A stretch of DNA of 64,000 nt from Zobellella maritima (GCF_003075035.1 NZ_QCZE01000001.1:124001-188000), one strand, 5' to 3'. Counted from the first letter of the stretch, positions 31,220 to 43,304 are shown. The notes: a model not told the origin generated them from the sequence alone. Program-made: numbers and translations.

Positions 31220-32191
31220 TTAAATCCATCCCCGCCGCCGGAAGTACCATACCTGCAGCGCCACCATCAGCACCAGGGTTGCCACGAAAACACCGAAGGC
31301 GGCGACGTTATCGGCCAGCGGTATACCGGCCAGGTTGACACCCAGCAGACCGGTCATAAAGCTTAACGGCAGGAACAGGGCGGTGATCATCGACAGCACA
31401 AACATGCGCTTGTTCAGTTGTTCCGACAGCTGGTTGGCCCTGGCGTCGTCGAGGGCGATGGAGCGCTCCCGGATGGCGTCCATGTTTTCCAGGTAACGGT
31501 GCAGGCTGTCCTGGGTTTCCCGCAGGCTGGTCTTGGCTTCCGGGCCCAGCCAGCCATTGTCTTTGTCCATCAACAGCCGTCCCAGGGCTTCTCTTTGCGG
31601 GCTTAAATAACGGCGAAACTCGATAAGCCGGCGGCGTTGGGTCATCAGCTCCCCTCGGGAGGTTTCCAGGATGCCATCCAGAAAGCGGGTTTCCAGTTCA
31701 TCAATCTGATCATCCAGCTCTTCCACTATTTCGCCGAGGGGGCGTTGCAATTCGAAGGCCAGCTCAGCCAGCAGGGTATCGCTATTGGCGGGGCCCTTGC
31801 CCTGCGCCAGCCGGGCGGCGATGGTCTGCACCGATGCCAGCTGCCGGTTGCGGGTGCTGATGATGCGCTGTGGCTCCAGCCACAGCCGCATGGCCACCAT
31901 GTCTTCCGGATCCGCGCCCGGGTTGAGGTTGACTTCGCGCAGGGCGATCAGCAATCCCTGGCCGTGGCCGGTGGCCCGGGGGCGGGTCGCCTCGCTCAGC
32001 AGGGCGGAAACGGCCACCTTGTCCAGCTCGCTGTGTTGTTCCAGCCAGCGACGGGTATCCGGCTGACGGTAGTCGAAGTGCAGCCAGAGGCAGCCTTGTT
32101 CCGGTTGCCAGCGGTTCACTTGCTGGTCGTCCAGCAGCCGGGCCCCACCTTGTCCGTCCAGCAGCAGGGCATGAATAAGTCCTTGATTCAT
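31220..32191 (-). CDS. zntB: CorA-family zinc transporter ZntB
   Basis: The 323-residue protein has a large cytoplasmic N-terminal domain and two C-terminal membrane helices (about 265-285 and 297-315). The channel signature reads MTGLLGVNLAGIP: the CorA GMN motif is GVN, as in ZntB. The ATG at 32191 (MNQGLIHALLLDGQGGARLL) gives the family N-terminus; the frame continues upstream to 32290 without similarity. It probably moves zinc rather than magnesium; direction (uptake or efflux) is debated for the family. Confidence 0.92.
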   Translation of the reverse strand: MNQGLIHALLLDGQGGARLLDDQQVNRWQPEQGCLWLHFDYRQPDTRRWLEQHSELDKVAVSALLSEATRPRATGHGQGLLIALREVNLNPGADPEDMVAMRLWLEPQRIISTRNRQLASVQTIAARLAQGKGPANSDTLLAELAFELQRPLGEIVEELDDQIDELETRFLDGILETSRGELMTQRRRLIEFRRYLSPQREALGRLLMDKDNGWLGPEAKTSLRETQDSLHRYLENMDAIRERSIALDDARANQLSEQLNKRMFVLSMITALFLPLSFMTGLLGVNLAGIPLADNVAAFGVFVATLVLMVALQVWYFRRRGWI

Positions 32192-32310
32192 GTTGTCTTC
32201 TATTAAAAGGGGGATGCCCCTATATATAGAGAAGTTGGGAGCGGATGACAACTTGCCAAGCCCCGGCCCCCGGCGCACAATATTGACCATCTGAAATCCA
32301 TGAGGAAAGC

Positions 32311-32949
32311 ATGATGGAGCTGGCCGACTTTCGGCGGGACTATACCCAGGGCGGACTGAGACGCAAAGACCTGCCCGACGATCCCTTGACCCTGTTCGAG
32401 TTATGGATGGAACAGGCGGTAACGGCGGGGATCACGGATCCCACCGCCATGGTGGTGGCCACGGTCGATGAGCGAGGGCAGCCCTATCAGCGCATTGTGC
32501 TGCTCAAACACCTGGATGCCCATGGCTTTGTGTTCTACACCAACATGGGCAGCCGCAAGGCCGGCCAACTGGCGAAAAACCCCCGCATCAGCCTGTTATT
32601 CCCCTGGCATATGCTGGAGCGGCAGGTCCATGTCACCGGCCAGGTGGAACAGCTGTCGACCCTCGAGGTCATGAAGTATTTTCATAGCCGTCCGAAGGAC
32701 AGCCAGCTCGGTGCCTGGGTCTCCCAGCAGTCGGCCCGTATTTCTGCCCGCAGCATACTGGAAAGCAAGTTTCTCGAGATAAAGCAGAAATTTGCCAGTG
32801 GCGAAGTGCCACTGCCCAGCTTCTGGGGTGGCTTCCGGGTGAAATTCGACTCGGTGGAGTTCTGGCAGGGAGGAGCCCGGCGGCTACATGATCGTTTCCT
32901 GTATCAAAGGAATACAGACGGCTGGACCATTGACCGTCTGGCGCCTTGA
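32311..32949 (+). CDS. pdxH: Pyridoxine/pyridoxamine 5'-phosphate oxidase
   Basis: The 212-residue FMN enzyme makes pyridoxal 5'-phosphate. It matches the family throughout: [25 protein letters not shown] (FMN site), [19 protein letters not shown] and the C-terminal [20 protein letters not shown] 32311 and 32314 are adjacent in frame; either could start. The GNAT gene follows after 9 bases, likely cotranscribed. Confidence 0.97.
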   Translation: MMELADFRRDYTQGGLRRKDLPDDPLTLFELWMEQAVTAGITDPTAMVVATVDERGQPYQRIVLLKHLDAHGFVFYTNMGSRKAGQLAKNPRISLLFPWHMLERQVHVTGQVEQLSTLEVMKYFHSRPKDSQLGAWVSQQSARISARSILESKFLEIKQKFASGEVPLPSFWGGFRVKFDSVEFWQGGARRLHDRFLYQRNTDGWTIDRLAP

Positions 32950-32958
32950 GGAGCCCTT

Positions 32959-33456
32959 ATGCTGTTGTTCAGAACCGAACGCCCCGGTGACGGTGACGAG
33001 ATTGACGAGGTGGTGTATGCCGCCTTTAATCGACCGATGGAGGCGGATCTGGTGCTGGCCCTGCGTGAACAGGGCGCCATCAGCATCAGCCAGGTGGCGG
33101 AATACGAAGGGGCCATCATCGGTCACCTGACCATGAGTCCGGTGCTGATCGACGGGCAGGATCTGGGCTGGCTGGGGCTGGCGCCGGTAAGTGTCTGGCC
33201 CGACTGCCAGCGGCAGGGGGTGGGGTCGGGGATGATCCGGGAGGCCATCAACTCGGCTCATGAACTGGACTGGGCCGGCTTGGTGGTGCTGGGCGACGTG
33301 GATTTCTATGGTCGCTTCGGCTTCAAGCCGGCCGGCAAGTTTGGCCTGCGTTGTCCCTATCCGGGCGCCGAGGCCGCCTTTATGGCCCTGCCATTCAAGC
33401 AGCCGGTACCGGCCGGGCTGGTGACCTATCATCCCGCATTCGACAATCTGGGCTAG
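32959..33456 (+). CDS. GNAT-family N-acetyltransferase (YhbS-like)
   Basis: The 165-residue protein has the acetyl-CoA loop region VWPDCQRQGVGSGMIREAI (Q/RxxGxG/A type) and the downstream VVLGDVDFYGRFGFKPA strand-turn. These are typical of the YhbS-like GNAT branch. The substrate is unknown. GAGGAG before the ATG is a strong ribosome site. Its TAG stop codon is part of the first CTAGAAG unit of a tandem array. Confidence 0.88.
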   Translation: MLLFRTERPGDGDEIDEVVYAAFNRPMEADLVLALREQGAISISQVAEYEGAIIGHLTMSPVLIDGQDLGWLGLAPVSVWPDCQRQGVGSGMIREAINSAHELDWAGLVVLGDVDFYGRFGFKPAGKFGLRCPYPGAEAAFMALPFKQPVPAGLVTYHPAFDNLG

Positions 33457-33569
33457 AAGCTAGAAGCTAGAAGCTAGAAGCTAGAAGCTAGAAGCGATTC
33501 AATTCTTCCGGCTTCCGGCTTCCGGCTTCCGGCTTCCGGCTTCCGGCTTCCGGCTTCCGGCTTCCGGCT
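33453..33569. repeat. Perfect heptamer arrays, CTAGAAG x6 and CTTCCGG x9, between two convergent genes
   Basis: Six exact CTAGAAG copies (33453-33494), a 10-base spacer, then nine exact CTTCCGG copies (33505-33567) plus a partial unit. Read on the other strand the second array is CCGGAAG, so both follow C-N-N-GAAG. The first copy contains the stop codon of the GNAT gene and the second array touches the stop codon of roxA. The two arrays can pair imperfectly as a long hairpin. Confidence 0.97.
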
Positions 33570-34715
33570 TTATTCCTCGTCTTCCTCGAAATACCAGTAG
33601 CCCTGGTTGACCAGCGGCAGCAGCACCTCCAGCAGGGCCTGGGGCTGGGCCAGGCAGGCCACTTCCGGGCCGCAGATGCGCGCCTGATCGCACAGCAGGG
33701 CGATGGCGTCGGCATCGGGCTGGGCCAGTCGGTAACGGTCACCATCCAGGTAGAATTCCTGCTGGTTGCCTTCCATATAAAAACAGCGTGCGCCGGCGAG
33801 GCGATACAGGTGATCGCCGTGATCCAGGCGCAATACCAGTTCTTCCAGGCTGTAGAGCGGATCTACAGGCTCGAGATCCAGATCGTGCTTGGCTTCCGAC
33901 ATCATTTCGCCAAACCAGTCGGTCAGCCGCACAGGATCGTCCAGCAATTCGGTCATCAGGGATTTGATCTGGGCCAATACCTGGTGATCGATACGGCCGT
34001 GGTGCCGGCAGGGTGACATGGCGGCATCATCGAAGCGGCGGGACTGCTCGGTATGGGCCAATACATGATCGGCAAAGCTGGAGATCAGATCCCTGGCATC
34101 GGGGGCACGAAAGCCGATGGAGTAGTTCAGTGCCGGAGTTTCGGCATAGCCTTCATGGGGGCAGCCGGGGGGAATATAAATGACATCGCCCGGCTCCAGC
34201 AGTGCGTCGATCTCGGCTTCGAAGGCCTCACAATGACGCAGGGCGCCGTGGGAGGCGAACTCTTTCAGGCTTTGCTGCTTGCCCACCCGCCAACGACGGC
34301 TGCCTTCTCCCTGAATGATAAAGACGCCGTACTGGTCGATATGGGGCCCGACCCCTCCCTTGGGGGTGGAAAAGCTGACCATGACATCGTCGAACCGCCA
34401 GCCGGGGATAAAGCGAAACGGTTCCGCCAGATCCTGCACCTGAGGGTGCCATTGATTGGCTGCCTGCACCAACAGGGTCCAGTTTTCTTCTCCCAGGTGG
34501 TCATAGCTTTCGAAGGGGCCGCTTTCTGCCTGCCAGCGCTCGCCTTCCCGCCAGACCCGGCGGGACTCGATATGGGGTTCCAGCGCCAGGCCGGCCAGCT
34601 CGTCGGGGCTAAGGGGATCTTCAAAGCCGGGAAAGCCCTGCTTGATCAGCAGGGGCTTGCGTTGCCAGTAGTTGGCCAAAAAGTCATCGATATCCAGTTT
34701 CAGTGCGCTGTACAT
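33570..34715 (-). CDS. roxA: 50S ribosomal protein L16 arginine hydroxylase RoxA (YcfD)
   Basis: The 381-residue JmjC-type oxygenase needs iron and 2-oxoglutarate. The metal triad His125-x-Asp127 (GPHIDQYG) and His187 (CPHEGYAE) falls at the E. coli YcfD positions. The C-terminal part is the winged-helix region that faces the ribosomal protein substrate. It hydroxylates an arginine of L16. The protein ends FEEDEE, and the stop codon abuts the CTTCCGG array. In E. coli it lies near phoPQ-purB; here purB is next on the same strand and phoPQ is absent from the gap. Confidence 0.95.
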   Translation of the reverse strand: MYSALKLDIDDFLANYWQRKPLLIKQGFPGFEDPLSPDELAGLALEPHIESRRVWREGERWQAESGPFESYDHLGEENWTLLVQAANQWHPQVQDLAEPFRFIPGWRFDDVMVSFSTPKGGVGPHIDQYGVFIIQGEGSRRWRVGKQQSLKEFASHGALRHCEAFEAEIDALLEPGDVIYIPPGCPHEGYAETPALNYSIGFRAPDARDLISSFADHVLAHTEQSRRFDDAAMSPCRHHGRIDHQVLAQIKSLMTELLDDPVRLTDWFGEMMSEAKHDLDLEPVDPLYSLEELVLRLDHGDHLYRLAGARCFYMEGNQQEFYLDGDRYRLAQPDADAIALLCDQARICGPEVACLAQPQALLEVLLPLVNQGYWYFEEDEE

Positions 34716-34868
34716 GGGGACCTGTCATGATGGGGCTAATGCATTAAGAATAACGGGCTATTATGCCGAGGGGCAGCAGAGAATGATAGATTTCAGGCTA
34801 TCAGCGGTAAGCGGGAAGAAAACAGCTGCTCTGCCTGTTTTGATGTTTTCTGTCGGCGTAAATTTATT

Positions 34869-35060
34869 CTCGGTGTTTTTGTTTGCCCGTCCCATAAATC
34901 CTCCTTGGAGGCTCCGCCGCGCAACTGACCGCTATGGATGGCGGGAATACCGGAACGGCAGGAGCATTTTCCGGCCCGGCGCGGAGGGTCTGCTTATCGA
35001 ATCCTCGTAATGTCGCAGTATTTGTATCAGTTATTTAGACGGGCAAACAAAAACACCGAG
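34869..35060. repeat. 192-bp segment bounded by perfect 23-bp inverted repeats
   Basis: Left arm 34869-34891 begins CTCGGTGTTTTTGTTTG; right arm 35038-35060 is its exact reverse complement. The arm equals the distal stem and T tract of the purB terminator. The 53-bp repeat lies inside. Confidence 0.85.
34924..34976. repeat. 53-bp two-hairpin intergenic repeat, copy 2
   Basis: Starts ACTGACCGCTATGGATGGCG and ends CATTTTCCGGCC. One A-T pair of the second stem in copy 1 (25821-25873) is a G-C pair here, and the loop GCAGGAGCA is unchanged. Confidence 0.8.
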
Positions 35061-35075
35061 CCGGTTGGCTCGGTG
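35044..35075 (-). terminator. Terminator of purB
   Basis: On the minus strand CACCGAGCC/GGCTCGGTG with a 4-base loop is followed by TTTTTGTTTG. Confidence 0.92.
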
Positions 35076-35083
35076 ATTTATCC

Positions 35084-35106
35084 TAACTTCCAGCTTGACG
35101 CTATCT
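35084..35106 (-). repeat. GAAGCNN heptad arm at the purB stop codon
   Basis: On the minus strand AGCGTCAAGCTGGAAGTTAG shows AGC/AAGC/GAAG spaced by 7, starting within a few bases of the purB TAA. A matching opposite-strand arm (CAGCGGTAAGCGGGAAG) is near 34795. Confidence 0.6.
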
Positions 35107-37138
<2,032 letters not shown>

Positions 37139-37142
<4 letters not shown>

Positions 37143-38245
37143 ACTTGCTCCTGACTGAATCTGGATTCGATAACGCCACCACCCAGGCAGATCTCGCCGT
37201 CATAGAACACCGCCGACTGGCCCGGGGTCACCGCAGCCTGTGGGCTGTCGAAGATGACCTTGATGGTATCGTCGTCGAGGGGGAAGACCTGGCAGGGGAG
37301 ATCGGTCTGGCGATAACGGGTCTTGATCGTGCAGCGGAACGGCTGGGTGATCGGCTGGCGGTTGACCCAATGCAGCTGACGGGCGATCAGGCCGTCTGAG
37401 TAGAGGCGGGGATGATCGCCCTGGGCCACCACCAGCACATTGCGCTGCAGGTCTTTATCAACCACATACCAGGGTTCGTCGGTGGCATTTTTCAGGCCGC
37501 CGATGCCCAGCCCCTTGCGTTGTCCCAGGGTATGATACATGAGTCCCTGATGCTCGCCGACTTTGGCGCCGTCAACATCTTCGATGGTGCCGGGCTGGGC
37601 GGGGAGGTAGCGGGCGAGGAAATCGCGAAACTTGCGCTCACCGATAAAGCAGATCCCGGTGGAGTCTTTTTTCTTGGCGGTAACCAGCTCCAGCTGTTCG
37701 GCGATACGACGTACCTCGGGTTTCTCCAGCTCGCCGACCGGGAACAGGCTCCTGGCTATCTGCTGCGCGCTCAGGGTATAGAGAAAGTAGCTCTGGTCCT
37801 TGTTGCCGTCCAGGCCCCGCAGCAGTTTCGGCTGCTCATCGAAGCTACGGCGCACATAATGGCCGGTGGCGATGTAGTCCGCGCCCAGGTCCTCGGCCGC
37901 AAACTCGAGGAAGGCCTTGAACTTGATTTCCTTGTTGCACAGTATGTCCGGATTGGGGGTTCGCCCGGCCTGGTATTCGGCAAGGAAGTGCTCAAAGACA
38001 TTGTCCCAGTATTCGGCGGCAAAGTTGATGGTATGCAACTCTATGCCCAGCTTGTCGCACACCGCCTGGGCGTCATGCAGATCCTCGGCGGCGGAGCAGT
38101 ATTCGTCGTTGTCGTCTTCTTCCCAGTTCTTCATAAACAGGCCTTCGACCTGATAGCCCTGCTGTTGCAGCAACCAGGCCGAAACCGAGGAATCCACACC
38201 GCCGGACATGCCGACTATGACTTTAAGATGACTGTTATCGCTCAT
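37139..38245 (-). CDS. mnmA: tRNA-specific 2-thiouridylase MnmA
   Basis: The 368-residue protein is the same length as in E. coli. It thiolates U34 of tRNA-Lys, Glu and Gln using sulfur relayed by the Tus system. The PP-loop is [13 protein letters not shown] near residue 11; the catalytic cysteines lie in [12 protein letters not shown] and [16 protein letters not shown] 38245 ([16 protein letters not shown]) fits the family; the frame extends 25 codons further up without similarity. Confidence 0.97.
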
Positions 38246-38640
38246 ACCTGCCGTTACCTGATTGCAAAACGGGCGGTATTTTACCAGACAAATGCCGCGA
38301 GCGGGAGGCTGGAAGCCCATGGGGGCAATTTATTGAACCGACAGCCGCGCGGCGGCGAATTTCATCGACCGGGGAGGCCGCCGGAGCGAGGGAATACGGC
38401 GGTGGGTGTGCCCCCAGCAGGGTGTAAAGCCGAGCTGTCAGCGCAGATGGAGAGGCAACGGCGGCACCTTCACCAACCGCTTCATCACATGCTGTGGCGC
38501 GGCGGAGCCGTTATATGAATTCACGGTGCGCCGGAGGGCTCGTACCCTTTGGCCGACAGTCTCCGCCTTGCCGGCAGTCAATCAGATCTGTGCTCGAGAG
38601 GGAATGGGGAGTACCTGCATGGTAACCCCTGTGGTGCTCT
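38246..38640. other. Unexplained G+C-rich block between mnmA and nudJ body
   Basis: The block has inverted repeats, for example GGGGGCA/TGCCCCC (about 38320 and 38408) and GGCGC/GCGCC enclosing AGCCGT/ACGGT (about 38497-38536). It covers the last 40 or so codons of nudJ. I do not recognise it. It could be a decayed mobile or structured-RNA element. Confidence 0.4.
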
Positions 38641-39086
38641 AGAACTTTCAGGGCCCTGAGCGGGAAGCGCTGTCCGGCCAGGTAATCCCGGAACGAGGCC
38701 AGGACCAGTGGGCTGCGCAGTCGATCGCCCAGGGCCTCGATTTCCGCCAGGGTCAGCCAGTGGCAGCGGATAATGTCACCGTCCGGATCCTGTGGGTGCG
38801 TCGCCAGCGGCTCGGGCACCTCGGCACAGAAGGTAAAGCGTACAAAGTGTTTGCCGTTGTCCGGGGCCTGATACTGATAAATCGCCACTGCCTGCTCCAG
38901 CGGCAGGGCCAGGCCGGTTTCTTCCAGCAGCTCGCGGCAGGCACCGTCGAGCAGGCTTTCTCCCGGCTCCAGGTGGCCGGCGGGCTGATTGTACATCACC
39001 CGGCCCTGCTGCCACTCTTCCACCATCAGGAAACGCTCGCCGGCACGGACTATTACCGCCAGGGTGACGGCGTGGGTCAGACTCAT
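38511..39086 (-). CDS. nudJ: Phosphatase NudJ (Nudix hydrolase) with altered C-terminus
   Basis: The 191-residue frame has a complete Nudix box [23 protein letters not shown] (Gly and Glu residues of GX5EX7REUXEEXGU) and the family core to about residue 152 ([27 protein letters not shown]). E. coli NudJ, 153 residues, stops near there. The remaining 38 or so residues look like translated intergenic sequence rather than family sequence. NudJ hydrolyses nucleotide di/triphosphates and HMP-PP. ATG 39086 overlaps the rluE stop by 4 bases. Confidence 0.85.
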   Translation of the reverse strand: MSLTHAVTLAVIVRAGERFLMVEEWQQGRVMYNQPAGHLEPGESLLDGACRELLEETGLALPLEQAVAIYQYQAPDNGKHFVRFTFCAEVPEPLATHPQDPDGDIIRCHWLTLAEIEALGDRLRSPLVLASFRDYLAGQRFPLRALKVLEHHRGYHAGTPHSLSSTDLIDCRQGGDCRPKGTSPPAHREFI

Positions 39087-39679
39087 GCTTTCCTCCATTG
39101 GCCAGGCTGCAGGCCCTCCAGGGTCCATGGCCCCAGGGCATAGCGGATCAGGCGCAGGGTGGGGAAACCGATATGGGCGGTCATGCGTCGCACCTGGCGG
39201 TTGCGGCCTTCGGTGATTTTGATTTCCAGCCAACTGGTCGGGATGGATTGGCGTTCGCGAATGGGCGGATGGCGCGGCCAGATGTCCGGAGTTGGCATCA
39301 GCCTCACCTCGGCCGGCCGGGTTGGTCCGTCATTCAGGGTTACACCCCGGCGAAGCTTGTCCAGGTCCGCCTCGGAAGGGCGCCCCTCCACCTGGGCCCA
39401 GTAGGTTTTGGTGGTCTTGCGGCCAGGTTGGGTCAAGCGGGCATTGAGTGTGCCGTCGTTGGTCAGTACCAGCAGACCTTCGCTGTCGCGATCCAGTCTA
39501 CCGGCGGCATAGACGCCCGCTTCGGACACAAAATCCGCGAGGGTCTGCCGGCCCTGGCCATCGGTAAACTGGCATAGCACCATATAGGGTTTGTTCAGCA
39601 GCAGGGTGACCGGGTTGTCGACCGGTGGTTTGGCCGGCGTACGCCGCGTCGGGCGAGGGGGGGATCTTCTGGCTTTCAT
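39083..39679 (-). CDS. rluE: 23S rRNA pseudouridine(2457) synthase RluE
   Basis: The 198-residue RsuA-family enzyme has the catalytic Asp in [17 protein letters not shown] and the family runs [14 protein letters not shown] and [23 protein letters not shown]. It lacks the N-terminal S4 domain found in RluB/RsuA and starts with a basic Arg/Pro-rich tail, as RluE does. ATG 39679 is preferred to the in-frame TTG at 39688. It overlaps nudJ by 4 bases and is divergent from icd, as in E. coli. Confidence 0.95.
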   Translation of the reverse strand: MKARRSPPRPTRRTPAKPPVDNPVTLLLNKPYMVLCQFTDGQGRQTLADFVSEAGVYAAGRLDRDSEGLLVLTNDGTLNARLTQPGRKTTKTYWAQVEGRPSEADLDKLRRGVTLNDGPTRPAEVRLMPTPDIWPRHPPIRERQSIPTSWLEIKITEGRNRQVRRMTAHIGFPTLRLIRYALGPWTLEGLQPGQWRKA

Positions 39680-39873
39680 GATAAACAAACTGACAGTCCG
39701 AGGGGACAGTCAGGATAACAAAGCCGGCGGCGGTGAGCTAATGTCTTAATGTGATCAGTCCTGATTAAGATAATGTAACTCCCGTGTTAAATAAATTAAG
39801 ATGCCGGTACCCGTGATTTTCAGGCAGATCCCTGAAAGCGGGGACACCAAACAAACGGAGCTAGGAGATGCTG

Positions 39874-41127
<1,254 letters not shown>

Positions 41128-41156
41128 GCCAAAAGAGCCCAGGCGTTCTCATGCTT

Positions 41157-41285
41157 GTCAGTTAAGCGTAAAACGGGATCAATTGGCTTCCTACCGACAC
41201 GCCGTAAACCCATCCATGGGGGCTCTGCTGCGCCATCCCTGGCGCAAAAGGTCGGCTTGAAAGCCAATCAATCCCGTTAACTGAC
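41157..41285. mobile_element. Roughly 129-bp MITE-like element with terminal inverted repeats
   Basis: The left end begins GTCAGTTAA and contains CGGGATCAATTGGCTT; the right end, read inward, is GTCAGTTAACGGGATTGATT then GGCTTTC. The ends are near-identical over about 27 bases, with a 7-base insertion in the left. The interior has CCCATCCATGGGGG and GCGCCATCCCTGGCGC palindromes. There is no coding capacity. No clear target duplication is visible. Confidence 0.65.
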
Positions 41286-41292
41286 CGGCATT

Positions 41293-41313
41293 AGGCCAGG
41301 CGGCCTTTTTATT
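41293..41313 (+). terminator. Terminator after icd
   Basis: AGGCC/GGCCT with a 4-base loop and TTTTTATT tail, beyond the inserted repeat element. Confidence 0.7.
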
Positions 41314-41330
41314 AAAGGATTGGGAAGCGG

Positions 41331-41375
41331 CGATAGGGGGTTGGATGAAGTCCGATCCCCTATCGTTATTATGCT
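41331..41375. terminator. Hairpin at the map 3' end
   Basis: CGATAGGGG/CCCCTATCG, 9-bp stem with a 17-base loop, between convergent icd and map. On the plus strand it is followed by TTATTATGCTTATT; it could stop transcription from either side. Confidence 0.5.
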
Positions 41376-42166
41376 TATTCCCCGGCCTTGATAATGCGCG
41401 GCAGGTTATCGTCCGAGCGCAGGGTCAGCACTTCACAACCCTCTTCGGTGACCAGTATGGTGTGTTCGTACTGGGCGGACAGGCTGCGATCCTTGGTGAC
41501 CACGGTCCAGCCGTCACCCAGCATCTTGCTGTGGCGCTTGCCGGCGTTGATCATCGGCTCTATGGTCAGGCACATGCCGGCCTTCAGTACCTCGCCGGTC
41601 CCCGGCTTGCCGTAGTGCAGCACCTGGGGTTCTTCATGGAATTCACGGCCGATGCCGTGACCGCAGTATTCCCGTACCACTGAGTAATGGTGGTTTTCCG
41701 CATGTTTCTGGATGGCGGCGCCGATATCGCCCAGGTGTACCCCGTGTTTCACCATCTTGATACCGAGCTCCATGCATTCCTGCGTGACCCGGCACAAGCG
41801 TTCGGCCAGGATGCTGGCCTTGCCGACCGTGAACATCTTGGAGGTATCGCCGTGGTAGCCGTCCTTGATCACGGTAATGTCGATGTTGATGATGTCGCCG
41901 TCCTTCAGCTTCTTGTCCGCCGGTATGCCGTGGCAGATCACATGGTTGACTGAAGTACAGATCGACTTGGGAAAACCGTGGTAGTTCAACGGTGCCGGAA
42001 CGGCCTGCTGAACATTGACGATATAGTCATGGCAGATCTGGTTCAGCTCGTCTGTGGTGATGCCGGCCTTCACATGGGGTTCGATCATTTCCAGCACATC
42101 GGCGGCCAGGCGGCCCGCGACGCGCATTTTTTCTATTTCGTCTGCCGTTTTAATCGTGATGCTCAT
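41375..42166 (-). CDS. map: Methionine aminopeptidase, type I
   Basis: The 263-residue metalloenzyme removes N-terminal methionine from new proteins. The metal ligands are in DGDIINIDITVIKDGYHGDTSKMF (two Asp), GHGIGREFHEEP (His) and CLTIEPMINAG (Glu), plus a later Glu in EHTILVTEEGCEVLT. ATG 42166 gives MSITIKTADEIEKMRVAGRL. It is divergent from rpsB across 358 bases, as in E. coli. Confidence 0.98.
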   Translation of the reverse strand: MSITIKTADEIEKMRVAGRLAADVLEMIEPHVKAGITTDELNQICHDYIVNVQQAVPAPLNYHGFPKSICTSVNHVICHGIPADKKLKDGDIINIDITVIKDGYHGDTSKMFTVGKASILAERLCRVTQECMELGIKMVKHGVHLGDIGAAIQKHAENHHYSVVREYCGHGIGREFHEEPQVLHYGKPGTGEVLKAGMCLTIEPMINAGKRHSKMLGDGWTVVTKDRSLSAQYEHTILVTEEGCEVLTLRSDDNLPRIIKAGE

Positions 42167-42524
42167 ACTTGTCTCAGTCTGCTGACGCCCGGTTCTGCTG
42201 CACCGGCGGTGGCGGGGGGGGCGAGATGGCTCGGCCCGTGGAAAGGGGCAAAGTGTACCTGCAAGCGAAGACGACTTCCAGCGTTCGGCCGGCCACAAAT
42301 CCTCGCTCAGGCTGGCGCGCCCTGGCTGTTTATGGTATAAAGCGCGCCGTGGTAACCACGCCTTGTGTCTTGTCGGGTCTTGGCCTTGTTGAGGTGCGGG
42401 GGGTTATTATATTCATATTCACTTTTTTAACACACACACACATCGGCACATGCTCCAGGGTGCCCTTTGGGTCGGAGTCATGGGATGTGTGGAGGCCTAA
42501 CCCAATTCATTTATAGAGGAAATC
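42167..42524 (+). promoter_or_regulatory. map-rpsB intergenic region and rpsB leader
   Basis: This gap should hold divergent promoters. For rpsB, TATAAA at 42336-42341 followed by the G+C-rich GCGCGCC resembles a stringently controlled ribosomal promoter, though its -35 is poor. TTGTTG (42386) with TATATT (42408) at 16-base spacing is a second candidate. A long leader could carry S2 autoregulation, as in E. coli (inference). ATAGAGGA is the ribosome site. Confidence 0.5.
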
Positions 42525-43250
42525 ATGGCACAAGTATCTATGCGCGACATGCTGAAAGCAGGTGTTCACTTCGGTCACCAGACTCGTTACTGGAACCCCA
42601 AGATGAAGCCTTTCATTTTCGGCGCCAGCAACCGGGTTCACATCATCAACCTGGAAAAAACAGTACCTATGTTCAACGATGCGTTGAACTTCCTGGGTAG
42701 CACTGCTGCCAAGAAAGGTAAAATCCTGTTTGTTGGTACCAAGCGCGCAGCCTCTGAAGCCGTTAAAGAATCCGCGACCAAGTGTGATCAGTACTATGTG
42801 AACCACCGCTGGTTGGGTGGCATGCTGACCAACTGGAAAACCGTGCGTCAATCCATCAACCGCCTGAAAGATCTGGAAAGCCAGTCTCAAGACGGTACTT
42901 TTGACAAGCTGACCAAGAAAGAGGCGCTGATGCGTACTCGCGAAATGGAAAAGCTGGAAAAGTCCCTGGGCGGTATCAAGGACATGGGCGGTCTGCCTGA
43001 CGTTCTGTTCGTAATCGACGCCGATCACGAGCACATCGCCATCAAGGAAGCCAACAACCTGGGCATTCCCGTGGTATCCGTGGTAGACACCAACTCTAAC
43101 CCGGACGGTATCGACTACATTGTTCCTGGTAACGATGACGCCATCCGCGCGGTACAGCTGTACCTGAATGCCGCTGCCGACGCCGTGATTGCCGCTCGTG
43201 CACAAGATCTGGCTGTACAGGCCGAAGACAACTACGTCGTTGAAGAGTAA
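42525..43250 (+). CDS. rpsB: 30S ribosomal protein S2
   Basis: The 241-residue protein matches S2 throughout: [47 protein letters not shown] and the C-terminal [13 protein letters not shown]. It binds the 30S head-body junction near S1. It leads the rpsB-tsf unit; an attenuator-like hairpin lies before tsf, which would reduce tsf relative to rpsB. Confidence 0.99.
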   Translation: MAQVSMRDMLKAGVHFGHQTRYWNPKMKPFIFGASNRVHIINLEKTVPMFNDALNFLGSTAAKKGKILFVGTKRAASEAVKESATKCDQYYVNHRWLGGMLTNWKTVRQSINRLKDLESQSQDGTFDKLTKKEALMRTREMEKLEKSLGGIKDMGGLPDVLFVIDADHEHIAIKEANNLGIPVVSVVDTNSNPDGIDYIVPGNDDAIRAVQLYLNAAADAVIAARAQDLAVQAEDNYVVEE

Positions 43251-43304
43251 TAAAGTCGAAGCCTAGGCTTCAGCCTTTATTAACCATACGAAAGTAATGG
43301 GTTA

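Larger units (their letters stand above)
34716..35106. other. roxA-purB intergenic region built of repeats
   Basis: No gene. From left: a heptad array (about 34790-34815), one arm of a 23-bp perfect inverted repeat (34869-34891), the 53-bp repeat (34924-34976), the second arm (35038-35060) overlapping the purB terminator, and a second heptad arm (about 35084-35106) at the purB stop codon. Confidence 0.8.

Noticed and set aside
33488-33745. Minus-strand frames reading through the CTTCCGG array (Gly-Ser-Arg-Lys-Pro-Glu-Ala repeats)
   Set aside because: They are translations of the heptamer array in frames other than roxA; no start signal or conservation to support them.
37412-38518. 368-codon plus-strand frame antisense to mnmA
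   Set aside because: mnmA is certain on the minus strand; the frame lacks family features.
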